Below, in pieces: positions 43,686-51,985 of a stretch of DNA of 64,000 bases; the first letter of the stretch is position 1; every line of letters starts with the position of its first letter. The stretch is from Cryobacterium breve (GTDB lineage: Bacteria > Actinomycetota > Actinomycetes > Actinomycetales > Microbacteriaceae): positions 496,001 through 560,000 of the forward strand of contig NZ_SOGJ01000023.1 of the NCBI RefSeq assembly GCF_004402375.1, in the 5' to 3' direction. A model generated the notes under the pieces. The model saw nothing but the letters and a program-made list of their open reading frames with translations. It had not been told where the DNA came from and made no database searches. A program made the position numbers and the translations under genes.

Positions 43686-44694
43686 AGTCGTCCTCCTCGG
43701 CGCGCTGCACGGTGATACTGCCCTGCGCCTCGAGGTCGCGGATGGCGCGCACGATCGTTGCCCGTGCCTCCTCGACCTGCGACACCCGCACGGGGGCCAT
43801 GGCCTGCACCTCGTCGTCGAGGATTTCCCGGTTGCGTTCGGAAAGATTGGTGCGGATGGTCGTGACCACACCGTCGGTCGAGCCTTTGAGGGCGATGGCC
43901 AAGACGGCTGCGTCAATGCCGCGGAGAACCTGTTGCACGTCGCGGTTCTCGAGCTTGACGATGTCGGAGAAAGTCAGCATCCGGGACCGGACGTCCTCGG
44001 CCAGCGCGGGATCGCGCGCGTCGAGGGCCTCAAGGAGGGCACGTTCGGTCGCCACGTCTGAGCGGTTGATGATCTCGACCAGTGGCTGGATGCCGCCGAC
44101 CGTTTCGACGGAGTCGCGAGAGGACGCGACGGCCCCGACACGCGCCTTCAGCGTCTCGGTGACCACGCGAACGGCTTCGGGGGTGGTGGTGCCCATACCG
44201 GCGATGCGTTGGGCCACCTCGGCGCGCAGATCGACGTCGAGTCCGCCGAGGACGGCGGAGGCGTGCCCGGGGCGCAAATGCGCCAGCACCAGGGCGATCG
44301 TCTGCGGCAGCTCACCGTCGAGCAGGGTCAGGATCTGCAGCGGTTCGGCCGTGTCGAGGAACTCGAAGGCCTTTCCGGCCATCGAAGAGGCCACCTTCAC
44401 CATGACCCCGGCAGCCTTCTCCGCTCCGAAGGATGCCTCCAGCAGCCCGATCGCGTAGGCGTGGCCGCCACGCCGGCTTCGGGCACCCTTGACGGTCAGT
44501 TCATGGAACTCGAGCACGGTGGTCTCGGTCACGTCGGGGTCGACCCGGCGGAGCTGCACCATTTCCGCGGCGATGTCGGCCGCCTCCGTTTCGGTGAACT
44601 GCTTCATCACCTCGGTGGCCCGCTGGTGCTCCATGCTCATCAACACCACGGCGACCTTCTGGGTGCCGGTCAGGGCTGGCTTGTCGTCGATCAT
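43675..44694 (-). CDS. fliG: flagellar motor switch protein FliG
   Basis: 339 residues in three domains. TGTQKVAVVLMSMEHQRATE opens the N-domain that binds FliF, LPQTIALVLAHLRPGHASAVL lies in the middle domain, and FSDIVKLENRDVQQVLRGID begins the torque domain. Charged torque residues are present near the C-terminus. Overlaps fliF by 4 bases. Confidence 0.96.
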   Translation of the reverse strand: MIDDKPALTGTQKVAVVLMSMEHQRATEVMKQFTETEAADIAAEMVQLRRVDPDVTETTVLEFHELTVKGARSRRGGHAYAIGLLEASFGAEKAAGVMVKVASSMAGKAFEFLDTAEPLQILTLLDGELPQTIALVLAHLRPGHASAVLGGLDVDLRAEVAQRIAGMGTTTPEAVRVVTETLKARVGAVASSRDSVETVGGIQPLVEIINRSDVATERALLEALDARDPALAEDVRSRMLTFSDIVKLENRDVQQVLRGIDAAVLAIALKGSTDGVVTTIRTNLSERNREILDDEVQAMAPVRVSQVEEARATIVRAIRDLEAQGSITVQRAEEDDYVV

Positions 44695-46286
44695 GCCGGC
44701 TGCCGGTCATCCATCAGACCGCGGAGGTACTCCGCGGTCTTCACGGGGTCCCGCTGGGCGAGGGCGTCGATCTCGACCTGCATCCGGTCGGCGGTCGGCG
44801 GCAGGTAGCCAACGGTCGGGGTGGGATCGATCATGATCGGCGCGATCGGAGCGCTCAGCGTGAACGGCACCTCCGGCGCGCCCAGGGCAGGCCGCACCTC
44901 CATCAACTCGTCCAGCTCGATCGACTCGCGGCTCTGGCGGCGCGAACGGCGCGCGTAGAGGATCAGGCCCAGCACGAAGGTGATTACGATCCCCGCCGTG
45001 ATGATGCCGATACGCATTATCTCGGCGAACCGGTCGGCGGCGGCGGCAGCCTCCCCTGCGGCGAGGGCGGCCGCGGCATCCGCTGCCGCCCCGCCATTGA
45101 AGCTGACAACCTCGACGGTGACCGCGTCACCCCGTTGTGCGTCGATGCCCGCGGCGGAGGCTACCAGCGAGGTGACGTCGGCGACGTTGAGCTGCCCGAC
45201 GACGTCGGCGTTCACTGCCACGGAAACCGTCTGCCTGTTGATCTCCCCTGCCGGGATGGTGCGCGTCTCAGTGACTTTGTTGACCGCATTGTTCTTGGTC
45301 GTGTCCTCGGAGGTGAAGGTTCCGTCACCTTCGGTGCCGGCCGGAACGGCGATGTTGTCGGGGCCGAGGACCCCGGCCGCCGAACCGCCTGACCCGGTGT
45401 ACGACTCGGTCTTGACGGCCTCGTTGAGGGCCGGGGCATCCGTCGGGGTGGTGAACGATTCCTCGACCCGCTGGGCCGACTGATAGCTCATGTCGGCGGC
45501 GACGGCGACGGTCGCGTTGCCGGGGCCGACGACCTTGTCCAGCATGGCCTGCACGGCTCCGCGCACCCGGTCTTCGTAGGCGCCAGCCTGCTGGTCGGCG
45601 GACCCGGTGGCTCCAACCCCGACAGCGGAGAGCACGACACCCGCGGAGTCGATGACGGCCACGTCGGTGGGGGCCATCCCCTCGATCGAGGCGGAGGTGA
45701 GGTGCACGATGGCCTGAACCTGATCGGCGTTGAGCGTGCTGCCGCTGGCCGTTTCCACGAACACGGATGCCGTCGGGTCGCTCTGCTCCGACGCGAACAC
45801 GGTCTCTTCGGGGATCGCCAGGCGAACCGAGGCGTTCTTGACGCCCTTCATTGCCATGACGGTGTTGGCGAGTTCACCCTCGAGTGCCCGTTTGTAGGTG
45901 ACCGACTGCTGGAACTCACTGGAGGTGACACCCATGGTGTCGAGCAGCCCGTAGCCGCCCGTGCTGGAGGAGGGCAGTCCGGCCGCGGCGGCTTTGAGTC
46001 GCTCGTCGTAGACGCTCTCCTGGGGAACGAGGATGGTCGCACCGCCGTCGCTGAGTTCGTAGGCGACACCGTCGGTGCGCAGCTGTTCGACAATGGTGTT
46101 CGCGTCGGAGCCGCTGAGACCGGAGAACAGGGGCGTGTAGGCCGGTTTGGTGGCCCACAAGCTCAGGGCGGCGATACCCAGGGCGAGCACGGCGACGCCG
46201 ATGATGGCGACGGTGCGCTGAGCGACGGAGAAGGAGCTGATGGTGCGGCCGAGGCGTTCGAACGCAGACGTGATCGGACGGGGCAT
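44691..46286 (-). CDS. fliF: flagellar MS-ring protein FliF
   Basis: 531 residues. Membrane helix about 27-48 (VAIIGVAVLALGIAALSLWA), the YscJ-type ring domain (YTPLFSGLSGSDANTIVEQL, VPQESVYDERLKAAAAGLP, GVKNASVRLAIPEETVF), and a second helix near 440 followed by the cytoplasmic FliG-binding tail. One-base overlap with fliE. Confidence 0.96.
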   Translation of the reverse strand: MPRPITSAFERLGRTISSFSVAQRTVAIIGVAVLALGIAALSLWATKPAYTPLFSGLSGSDANTIVEQLRTDGVAYELSDGGATILVPQESVYDERLKAAAAGLPSSSTGGYGLLDTMGVTSSEFQQSVTYKRALEGELANTVMAMKGVKNASVRLAIPEETVFASEQSDPTASVFVETASGSTLNADQVQAIVHLTSASIEGMAPTDVAVIDSAGVVLSAVGVGATGSADQQAGAYEDRVRGAVQAMLDKVVGPGNATVAVAADMSYQSAQRVEESFTTPTDAPALNEAVKTESYTGSGGSAAGVLGPDNIAVPAGTEGDGTFTSEDTTKNNAVNKVTETRTIPAGEINRQTVSVAVNADVVGQLNVADVTSLVASAAGIDAQRGDAVTVEVVSFNGGAAADAAAALAAGEAAAAADRFAEIMRIGIITAGIVITFVLGLILYARRSRRQSRESIELDELMEVRPALGAPEVPFTLSAPIAPIMIDPTPTVGYLPPTADRMQVEIDALAQRDPVKTAEYLRGLMDDRQPA

Positions 46287-46609
46287 CAGGCCTGCATCCT
46301 CATGATCTCGTTGAACGCGTCTACACCCTTATTGCGCACGGCGGCCACCAGTTCGAGGGTGACCTGGGCTCGGGTGGACGCCAGGGTGGCGGAGTGGATG
46401 TCCGTCAGGTTGCCGGTGACGGCCTGCACCGCGAGGGTGTTGGACGTGGCCTGCAGCTGCTGAAGGTTGTCGACCGCGCCGACGAGCGCGCTGCCGAAGC
46501 CGGAGCCGTCGGTGCCAGGAACGGATTGGGTTCCCTGAACGCCCTGCACGCCGGCGAGGTACCCTGTGCCGCTGACGGCCTGGAGCGGGCTGATCGATCC
46601 GATCGTCAT
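46286..46609 (-). CDS. fliE: flagellar hook-basal body protein FliE
   Basis: 107 residues. The C-terminal TRAQVTLELVAAVRNKGVDA and FNEIMRMQA are the FliE signature. The N-terminal 50 residues are Gly/Ser-rich. Joins the MS ring to the rod. Placed between flgC and fliF as in Bacillus. Confidence 0.93.
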   Translation of the reverse strand: MTIGSISPLQAVSGTGYLAGVQGVQGTQSVPGTDGSGFGSALVGAVDNLQQLQATSNTLAVQAVTGNLTDIHSATLASTRAQVTLELVAAVRNKGVDAFNEIMRMQA

Positions 46610-47001
46610 CAGGAGCGTCCAATCTGGAGTGCGGCTTCGTAAGAGGTCTTGGCCCGGTCGACGACGGCGGCGTTGGCCTGGTAGCCGCGCTGCGCCATGA
46701 TCAGGGCACCCATCTGCTCGGCCAGGTCGATGTCCGGGCGCCGCACGTAGCCGGCCTCGTCGGCGAGCGGGTTGCTCGGGTCGAAGGTCAGGATCCCCTC
46801 GGCGTCCCCGAGTGCCGTCCCGGCGACGTAGGCGCCGGTGGTGCCCTGACCGGCCTGAGCCACGATGTACCGCGCCTGGAAGGCGTCACCGTCGGCGGAG
46901 GCGACCGTGTTGACGTTGGCGATGTTGTCTGCCACCGCGTCGAGCCATTTGCGGTGCAGGGTGAGGCCGGAGCCGGCAATGCCGATCGCGTCGAGGGTCA
47001 T
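46609..47001 (-). CDS. flgC: flagellar proximal rod protein FlgC
   Basis: 130 residues. AIGIAGSGLTLHRKWLDAVADNIANVNTV at the start and GYVRRPDIDLAEQMGALIMAQRGYQANAAV at the end, the two D0 segments of FlgC; each is longer than a single motif, key residues being NIANVN and QRGYQAN. One-base overlaps on both sides. Confidence 0.94.
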   Translation of the reverse strand: MTLDAIGIAGSGLTLHRKWLDAVADNIANVNTVASADGDAFQARYIVAQAGQGTTGAYVAGTALGDAEGILTFDPSNPLADEAGYVRRPDIDLAEQMGALIMAQRGYQANAAVVDRAKTSYEAALQIGRS

Positions 47002-47342
47002 CAGCTGGTCCGCATCGCGGAGCGCATCGCCGTGAACGGCCCGTTGACGGCCTGGGCCGCGAACTGGTACCGCAACACGGTGTCGATGTTGGAGAGGGTC
47101 TCGGTATCGAGATTCACGTTGTTGCCGTCGAGGCGCGTGGGTTCGAGGGAACTCGCCGTGGTTGCCACGGTGCTGCCGCTGCCGGCTTCGACCGACTTGG
47201 CGAGGGCATCCTCGAAGGCCACGCGCTTGGCGTGGTAATTGGGAGTGTTGACGTTCGCAATGTTGTTCGCGATCGTGCGTTGGCGCAGCGCCAAGCCGTC
47301 CAGAGCGCTGGTGAGCGCCGTGGCGGTCACGGATTCAAGCAC
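47001..47342 (-). CDS. flgB: flagellar proximal rod protein FlgB
   Basis: 113 residues from GTG at 47342 (VLESVTATALTSALDGLALR), where FlgB proteins usually begin. A TTG at 47363 would add seven residues. RQRTIANNIANVNTPNYHAK is the rod motif. First gene of the long flagellar series, behind a FliA-type promoter. Confidence 0.9.
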   Translation of the reverse strand: MLESVTATALTSALDGLALRQRTIANNIANVNTPNYHAKRVAFEDALAKSVEAGSGSTVATTASSLEPTRLDGNNVNLDTETLSNIDTVLRYQFAAQAVNGPFTAMRSAMRTS

Positions 47343-47418
47343 GGATACCCGATTCGTCGTCAAAAACGAGGTCGGCCGATCCGTGGCCTGTGGTCGAACA
47401 ATCCTTGCTCGTTCCTAG

Positions 47419-47446
47419 CTATCGGCCGGTGGCCGGGCCGCGTTAG
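47419..47446 (-). promoter_or_regulatory. FliA-type promoter before flgB
   Basis: Minus strand reads CTAAC, 15 bases, GCCGATAG, about 77 bases before the GTG. The first bases of the spacer (GCGG) and a T-run with CGG upstream of the -35 are shared with the fliC promoter. Confidence 0.65.
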
Positions 47447-47485
47447 GAGTAGTGCCGAAAACTTTCCGTGACCTGTGTTTTCCGG

Positions 47486-47830
47486 CTACCCTGCTATGTC
47501 GAGGTAGACGGCCTGGTCGGTATGCTGCGCCGAGATGATGGTGTGCACGGCGGCGAGGTGCATGCCTGCCGAGCGGCGGGCATCCTCGATCTCGCCAATC
47601 AGTTCGAGTTGGCCGGCGATCAGGCGCCGGGCGCGCTTCTCGAGGTCGACCGGGATCTGGCCCAGGTGCTCGGGGGCGCGCCACTGCACCCCGGTGGAGA
47701 AGCGCTCCCCCGGGCCCGCCAGCACGGCGTCGCGTGCGCCGGAGCCGAGGCTGGTCTCGAGCTGGTCGAGAACCTGCAGCCACTCGTCGCGAGTGCTGGT
47801 CGTGTCGTGGGTTTGCAGCACTCTAGGCAT
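47486..47830 (-). CDS. FliT-like flagellar chaperone (tentative)
   Basis: 114 residues, largely helical (DEWLQVLDQLETSLGSGARDAVL, RRLIAGQLELIGEIEDARRS; key helices amphipathic). Its position immediately after fliS matches the fliT slot of Gram-positive flagellar clusters; sequence identity to a known family is not evident to me. Overlaps fliS by 8 bases. Stop is about 40 bases before the flgB promoter. Confidence 0.6.
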   Translation of the reverse strand: MPRVLQTHDTTSTRDEWLQVLDQLETSLGSGARDAVLAGPGERFSTGVQWRAPEHLGQIPVDLEKRARRLIAGQLELIGEIEDARRSAGMHLAAVHTIISAQHTDQAVYLDIAG

Positions 47831-48263
47831 TGCCGTAGACCCCGCCCGCGGCCATCGGCGGGGCCGGCAGCAGATCGGCCGCTTCGTGCCAGGTCTGGCG
47901 CAGCGGCTCGAGCAGGGCGATCCCCTCCCGGGTGCGGGCGACATCCCGGTGGATGTTGGCGCTCATCAAGGCGTTCGACACGTAGGTGTACAGGGCGAAA
48001 AGGCCTTCGCCGCCCTCCCACGCCTCCACGTTGAGCGAGGTCGACAGTTCGGCGACGATCGCCTGGGCGTGCAGGAGGTTCTCCGAAGCGACTGGCCAGT
48101 CCTCTATGTTCTGTGCGATCTCGGCGCGGCCGAGGTCGAGCAGCAGCCGGTCGTACAGCATCGTCAGCAGTCGCACCGGCGTGGCCGAGAGCACCGCTTC
48201 GCGGTTCAACTGTGCGCGTCGGGCCTGTGCTCCACCCATCATGCTCATAACTGCCATCATCAT
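47823..48263 (-). CDS. fliS: flagellin export chaperone FliS
   Basis: 146 residues, four-helix bundle. VLSATPVRLLTMLYDRLLLD and EAWEGGEGLFALYTYVSNALM correspond to the FliS pattern (vExASPxxLI.MLYDgal; GLxxLYxYm). Several Met codons lie at the start; the first overlaps the fliD stop (ATGA). Prevents premature flagellin polymerisation, and in some bacteria also binds FliW. Confidence 0.92.
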   Translation of the reverse strand: MMMAVMSMMGGAQARRAQLNREAVLSATPVRLLTMLYDRLLLDLGRAEIAQNIEDWPVASENLLHAQAIVAELSTSLNVEAWEGGEGLFALYTYVSNALMSANIHRDVARTREGIALLEPLRQTWHEAADLLPAPPMAAGGVYGNA

Positions 48264-49642
48264 CCTGTGCTCGAGGTCGGGAGCCCGGCAACCTGCGCGG
48301 TCAGCCACGAGGACTGTGCCTTCAGGGCGCTGAGCTGGGTTTCCAGTGCGGTATACGTGCTCTGCAGAGTCGCCCGGCGCGTGGCCAGGCTGCGGTCCCA
48401 GTCGGCAATGCGGTCGCCGAGGTTCTTGACCGACGACTGCTGACCGGTGATCTTCGCGGTGATCTGGCCGTCGTATTTGTCGGACGCCGAGGCCGCCGCC
48501 GCAGCGACGCGGGTGGCGATCTCCTGTACGGCAGCCGTGACGGTGACCGGATCCTTTGCGAGGGCCGCAGCAAACTTGGCAGCGTCGAACTCCATCGTGC
48601 CGGACTTCGTGATGCTGATGCCGTACTCCGAGGGCGAGTGGCCGTTGATCGGTGCCGAAGCGGCCGTGAGGATACGCTGCTTCACATCGCGCACGGAGCT
48701 GTCGCCGGAGAAGACCCCGGCCGACAACACGGCGGCGCCCGACGCATTGGTGCTGTTCACGACCGCGGACTTGGTGGAGATGAGGGCGAAGACGCCGTTG
48801 AGCGAGCTGACCAGCCCCGACGCAAGGGAGCCGATTTGCGCGTCGTCGCGCACCACCTTGATGGTGACAGGGTCCACGGATGCCGCGGAAACGCTGATCG
48901 AGACGCCGGGCAGCAGGTTGGAGAACGTGTTGGTGGCCGAGGTGATCGTCTGGGCCGCCGCGGTGCCGGCCCACAGGGTGACGCTGGCGTCCTGGGCGGT
49001 GCGGATGACGGCGGCACCGGTGGCGGCCAGCAGATCGGGGGCTGTGTTCGCCGTGACCTCGGCAGCGGTGCCCTGATAGACCGTGAAGGCCTTGGCCGCA
49101 CCGGAGTCATTCCCGGTGAACTGGAGACGGTACTGGGCGACGCCGCCGACATCCACCCCGGACGCGACCTTCGTGGCGGTAACGCCGGTGTTGGCGGCGT
49201 TGATGGCCGTGGCGACGGCGTCAAGCGAGGCCGATGCGGCGGAGATCTCGGTGGTGACACCACCGGAGACGATGGTCAGCACGGCCGGATCGGCGGGCCA
49301 GGCCGTCATGGCCGCGGAGACGCCCACCTGGCTTCGGGCGAGGGCTCCGACGACGACGTCGAGCTGCCCGGCGCTGGCGTTGGCCGAGATCGCCGTTGTG
49401 ACGCTGGGAGAGGTGCTGGTAGCCGAGTAGAGGTTGAGTGCGGCCGGCTTCGCGGCCTTGCCGGCAAGGTCGGCCAGGCCGGCGATCTGGGTGTTGAGGC
49501 CCTGCAGTGCCGAGATCAGGTTCTGCGACGAGGAGACCTTGGCCTTCAGCAACGTCTGCGGAACGGCTTCGACCTGCATCAGGGAGTTGATCAGGGAGGT
49601 CGTGTCGAGCCCGGAGACGAGGCCGTCGATGGCGTTCGTCAT
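48260..49642 (-). CDS. fliD: flagellar filament cap protein FliD
   Basis: 460 residues. MTNAIDGLVSGLDTTSLINS and a Leu-rich N-terminal coiled coil, then a variable Ala/Thr/Val middle, then a C-terminal region ending LETQLSALKAQSSWLTAQVA. Caps the filament and directs flagellin folding. It follows fliC after a long hairpin. Confidence 0.94.
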   Translation of the reverse strand: MTNAIDGLVSGLDTTSLINSLMQVEAVPQTLLKAKVSSSQNLISALQGLNTQIAGLADLAGKAAKPAALNLYSATSTSPSVTTAISANASAGQLDVVVGALARSQVGVSAAMTAWPADPAVLTIVSGGVTTEISAASASLDAVATAINAANTGVTATKVASGVDVGGVAQYRLQFTGNDSGAAKAFTVYQGTAAEVTANTAPDLLAATGAAVIRTAQDASVTLWAGTAAAQTITSATNTFSNLLPGVSISVSAASVDPVTIKVVRDDAQIGSLASGLVSSLNGVFALISTKSAVVNSTNASGAAVLSAGVFSGDSSVRDVKQRILTAASAPINGHSPSEYGISITKSGTMEFDAAKFAAALAKDPVTVTAAVQEIATRVAAAAASASDKYDGQITAKITGQQSSVKNLGDRIADWDRSLATRRATLQSTYTALETQLSALKAQSSWLTAQVAGLPTSSTG

Positions 49643-49694
49643 GTCTTGCTCTCCTTACGTTTCTGCTCTGAAGCTGGATGGTGCGGGTGTAAAC

Positions 49695-49763
49695 GTGAAT
49701 GGCTGGTGGAGCCCGAGGGATGAGGTCCAGTTCATCTCTCGGTCACCACCAGCCATAGTTCAC
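49695..49763 (-). terminator. long hairpin between fliC and fliD
   Basis: On the minus-strand RNA, GTGAA pairs with TTCAC, TGGCTGGTGG with CCACCAGCCA, and CCGAGAGATGA with TCATCCCTCGG (one mismatch), around an 8-base loop: about 25 pairs. It begins 34 bases after the fliC stop. Without a clear U-run it may be a partial terminator or a stabilising 3' structure that sets fliC mRNA above fliD. Confidence 0.75.
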
Positions 49764-49796
49764 CGTGCGGTTTCCCGAAAGGCTGCTGCTACCGGG

Positions 49797-50660
49797 TTAG
49801 CGGAGGAGCGACAGCACGCCCTGAGCGGACTGGTTGGCCTGCGCGAGCATGGCGGTACCGGCCTGCGAGAGGATGCTGGAACGGGTGTACTTGACCATTT
49901 CCTCGGCCATGTCGGTGTCGCGGATTCGCGAGCCGGCAGCGGTGAGGTTCTCCTTGGAGACGGACAGGTTCTTGATGACGGACTCGAACCGGTTCTGGTC
50001 GGCACCGAGAGAGGCGCGAGCAGTGGATACCGACTTAATGTTGGTGTCCAGTGTGGCGATGGTGGTGAGCGCCAAAGCGCTGGAGGAAAAACCATCGTCG
50101 CCCGCCGAGGGAGTGGCTTCAACGGTCAGCGCCGTCACAGCGGCTCCAATTGCAGTCACATCCGCAAACTTCACCGAGATCTGGTCGACCGCGGTACTAC
50201 CGGCGCCAACCTGGAAGGTGAGGGGGGTCGTGGCGGCAGCAGTGTCCAGCAGTTTGGTGCCGTTGAAGTTAGTCGACGCTCCGATGCGAGTGAGTTCCGC
50301 TCCGAGTGCCTTGACTTCGGTGGAAATCGCAGCACGCGAGTCCTTGTTGTTCGAGTCGTTACCGGCCTGAACGGCGAGGTCACGAACGCGCTGCAGGATC
50401 GACTGCACCTCGTTCAGGGAACCTTCTGCGGTCTGAATGACCGAGACGCCGTCCTGGGCGTTGCGGCTGGCGACCGTGAGGCCACCGACCTGCGACTTGA
50501 GGCCCTCGGAGATGGCCAGGCCGGCCGCGTCATCCGCTGCGCGGTTGATGCGGAGGCCGCTGGACAGCTTCTCCAGGGACTTGGACATGTCGTTCTGCGT
50601 TGCGGCCAGGTTGCGGTACGTGTTGTTGGCCGCGAGGTTGGTGTTGATCTGCATACCCAT
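49797..50660 (-). CDS. fliC: flagellin
   Basis: 287 residues. The N-terminal D0/D1 (MGMQINTNLAANNTYRNLAA, SSGLRINRAADDAAGLAISE) and C-terminal D1/D0 (ASLGADQNRFESVIKNLSV, QAGTAMLAQANQSAQGVLSL) frame a short middle, so surface D2/D3 domains are minimal. GGAGGA lies 7 bases before the ATG and is part of a candidate CsrA site. Confidence 0.97.
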   Translation of the reverse strand: MGMQINTNLAANNTYRNLAATQNDMSKSLEKLSSGLRINRAADDAAGLAISEGLKSQVGGLTVASRNAQDGVSVIQTAEGSLNEVQSILQRVRDLAVQAGNDSNNKDSRAAISTEVKALGAELTRIGASTNFNGTKLLDTAAATTPLTFQVGAGSTAVDQISVKFADVTAIGAAVTALTVEATPSAGDDGFSSSALALTTIATLDTNIKSVSTARASLGADQNRFESVIKNLSVSKENLTAAGSRIRDTDMAEEMVKYTRSSILSQAGTAMLAQANQSAQGVLSLLR

Positions 50661-50663
50661 GAT

Positions 50664-50708
50664 GAAATCCTCCGTGATTGGGTGGTGAGCGTCTGGCCAT
50701 CCATGGCC
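50664..50708 (-). promoter_or_regulatory. candidate CsrA-binding leader of fliC
   Basis: On the mRNA, GGCCA-UGGA-UGGCC (50708-50695) forms a 5-bp stem with GGA in its loop, the preferred CsrA site. The ribosome-binding site CACGGAGGAUU (about 50676-50666) is a second GGA site about 31 bases downstream. The layout matches the two-site hag leader of Bacillus. Confidence 0.6.
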
Positions 50709-50720
50709 TGACGTTGAGAG

Positions 50721-50748
50721 CTATCGGCCTCTGTCGGGACCGCGTTAG
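50721..50748 (-). promoter_or_regulatory. FliA-type promoter before fliC
   Basis: Minus strand reads CTAAC, 15 bases, GCCGATAG, about 61 bases before the flagellin start. The -35 box overlaps the fliA stop codon. GCCGATA is the core of sigma-28/WhiG -10 boxes. Confidence 0.7.
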
Positions 50749-51617
50749 CCGTTGACCGAAAAAACTTCCCGGGCTTCCGAACCGGAGAAACCCGAGGTAT
50801 CCGCAGAGTCGGAGTCGGCGGCGTACGCCACCCCGCTCGCGGTCGCGAGCCCGAGCATGGCCTGGTCGGCGAGGCGGGCCAGGTAGGCGCTGCGGCGGGC
50901 CGGGGCGATGCGCGATTCGGGCACGTACTCCACCTCGGCATCGTCGGCGTAGTGCGTGCCGAGGCCGTCGCGGAGCAGACGGATGGCCTCCGCTCGTTGC
51001 TGAGACACCGCAGAGTGGGTGATCCCCAGCTCCGCAGCGATCTCCTTGACCGAGCGGTCGTCGAAGTAGACCTGCTGCACGATCACGCGCATCTTCTCCG
51101 GCAACGCTGCGATGGCGGCGTGCAGATAAGCCAGGCGCTCGGCGGAAAGCAGCGAATCGCCGGGGAGGTCGGTGTCGGAGACCAGGAACTCGGCGGTGGC
51201 GTCGTCGAGGGTCGACACGGTGCGCTCGGAGTCGGTGAGGCCGGCGATGGCGGTCTCCCGGTCCACGCCGAGAGCGGCAGCCACCTCGTCGATGGAAGCC
51301 GCCCGGCCGAGGGCCCCGGCCAGCGTCTGCTGCACGGCGCGGGTCTCCCTGATGCGGCGGCGTGCCATCCGGGTGGCCCAGTCGTTCGAGCGCATTTCAT
51401 CGGCGAACGCGCCGATGATGCGGCGCCGTGCGAACGCGCCGAAGGGAACACCGAGGTCTACGTTGAAGGCATCCGCAGAGGTGATCAGGGCGAGTGCTCC
51501 CGCCGAGGCCAGGTCGTCACGGGAGAGGTGACGGGCCTTGGCCCAGGTCTCGGAGACGAGGTAGCCCACGAGTGGCAGATTATCGATCACCAGCTGATTG
51601 CGTTCCGCCCGATTCAC
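50745..51617 (-). CDS. fliA: FliA/WhiG-type flagellar sigma factor
   Basis: 290 residues. Region 2 lies at about 12-80 (NLPLVGYLVSETWAKARHL, GVPFGAFARRRIIGAFADEM), region 3 at about 85-135, and region 4 at 170-218 (LPEKMRVIVQQVYFDDRSVK then EIAAELGITHSAVSQQRAEA). The last about 70 residues extend beyond the normal FliA end and contain YLARLADQAMLGLATASGVA. No flgM anti-sigma gene is present nearby. GTG at 51617 with GGGAG upstream. Confidence 0.88.
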   Translation of the reverse strand: MNRAERNQLVIDNLPLVGYLVSETWAKARHLSRDDLASAGALALITSADAFNVDLGVPFGAFARRRIIGAFADEMRSNDWATRMARRRIRETRAVQQTLAGALGRAASIDEVAAALGVDRETAIAGLTDSERTVSTLDDATAEFLVSDTDLPGDSLLSAERLAYLHAAIAALPEKMRVIVQQVYFDDRSVKEIAAELGITHSAVSQQRAEAIRLLRDGLGTHYADDAEVEYVPESRIAPARRSAYLARLADQAMLGLATASGVAYAADSDSADTSGFSGSEAREVFSVNG

Positions 51618-51817
51618 TGCGACTCCCTGGATGCTCAGTACCTACTGTGTTCCGAAACAGGCCGGGGGCCATATCGATCGGATTTGCCGGGTAAGCACGA
51701 GAACTCTTATACAAAAGACGGGGTGTGGCGGGGTTTCGGGGCCCCGGGCAAAAGAACTGACTTACTCGCCCTGTATTAAAAGTAAGGGCCCCTCGGGGAG
51801 CGGTAAGCGCAACTGCG

Positions 51818-51853
51818 CCCCCATAACGGGGCGAGGGCACCCCCAGAACGGGG
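51818..51853. promoter_or_regulatory. tandem operator-like motif CCCCCA[T/G]AACGGGG x2
   Basis: CCCCCATAACGGGG at 51818-51831 and CCCCCAGAACGGGG at 51840-51853 match at 13 of 14 positions. Starts are 22 bp apart, two helical turns. Each unit is itself a short inverted repeat. Probable binding site for an unidentified regulator of fliA or flgN. Confidence 0.5.
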
Positions 51854-51957
51854 ATCCGGCTCTGATTCACTACCGTCGCCCTCCAATTCGGGCCGATGCT
51901 GTCCCCTTTTCAGTGGACACGCGCAGGCCCGACTGGCAGTCTGAACCGGTACGGTCC

Positions 51958-51985
51958 CTTACCGGGCGCGATCACCGGCCGATAG
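51958..51985 (+). promoter_or_regulatory. FliA-type promoter before flgN-flgK-flgL-fliW
   Basis: CTTAC, 15 bases, GCCGATAG, ending 77 bases before the flgN start. Same spacing as the four minus-strand sites. Confidence 0.6.

Noticed and set aside
51650-51700. FliA-type promoter before fliA itself (GCTTACC on minus)
   Set aside because: The -35-like CTTAC is present, but at 15 bases the sequence is not GCCGATAG-like, so autoregulation is not supported.
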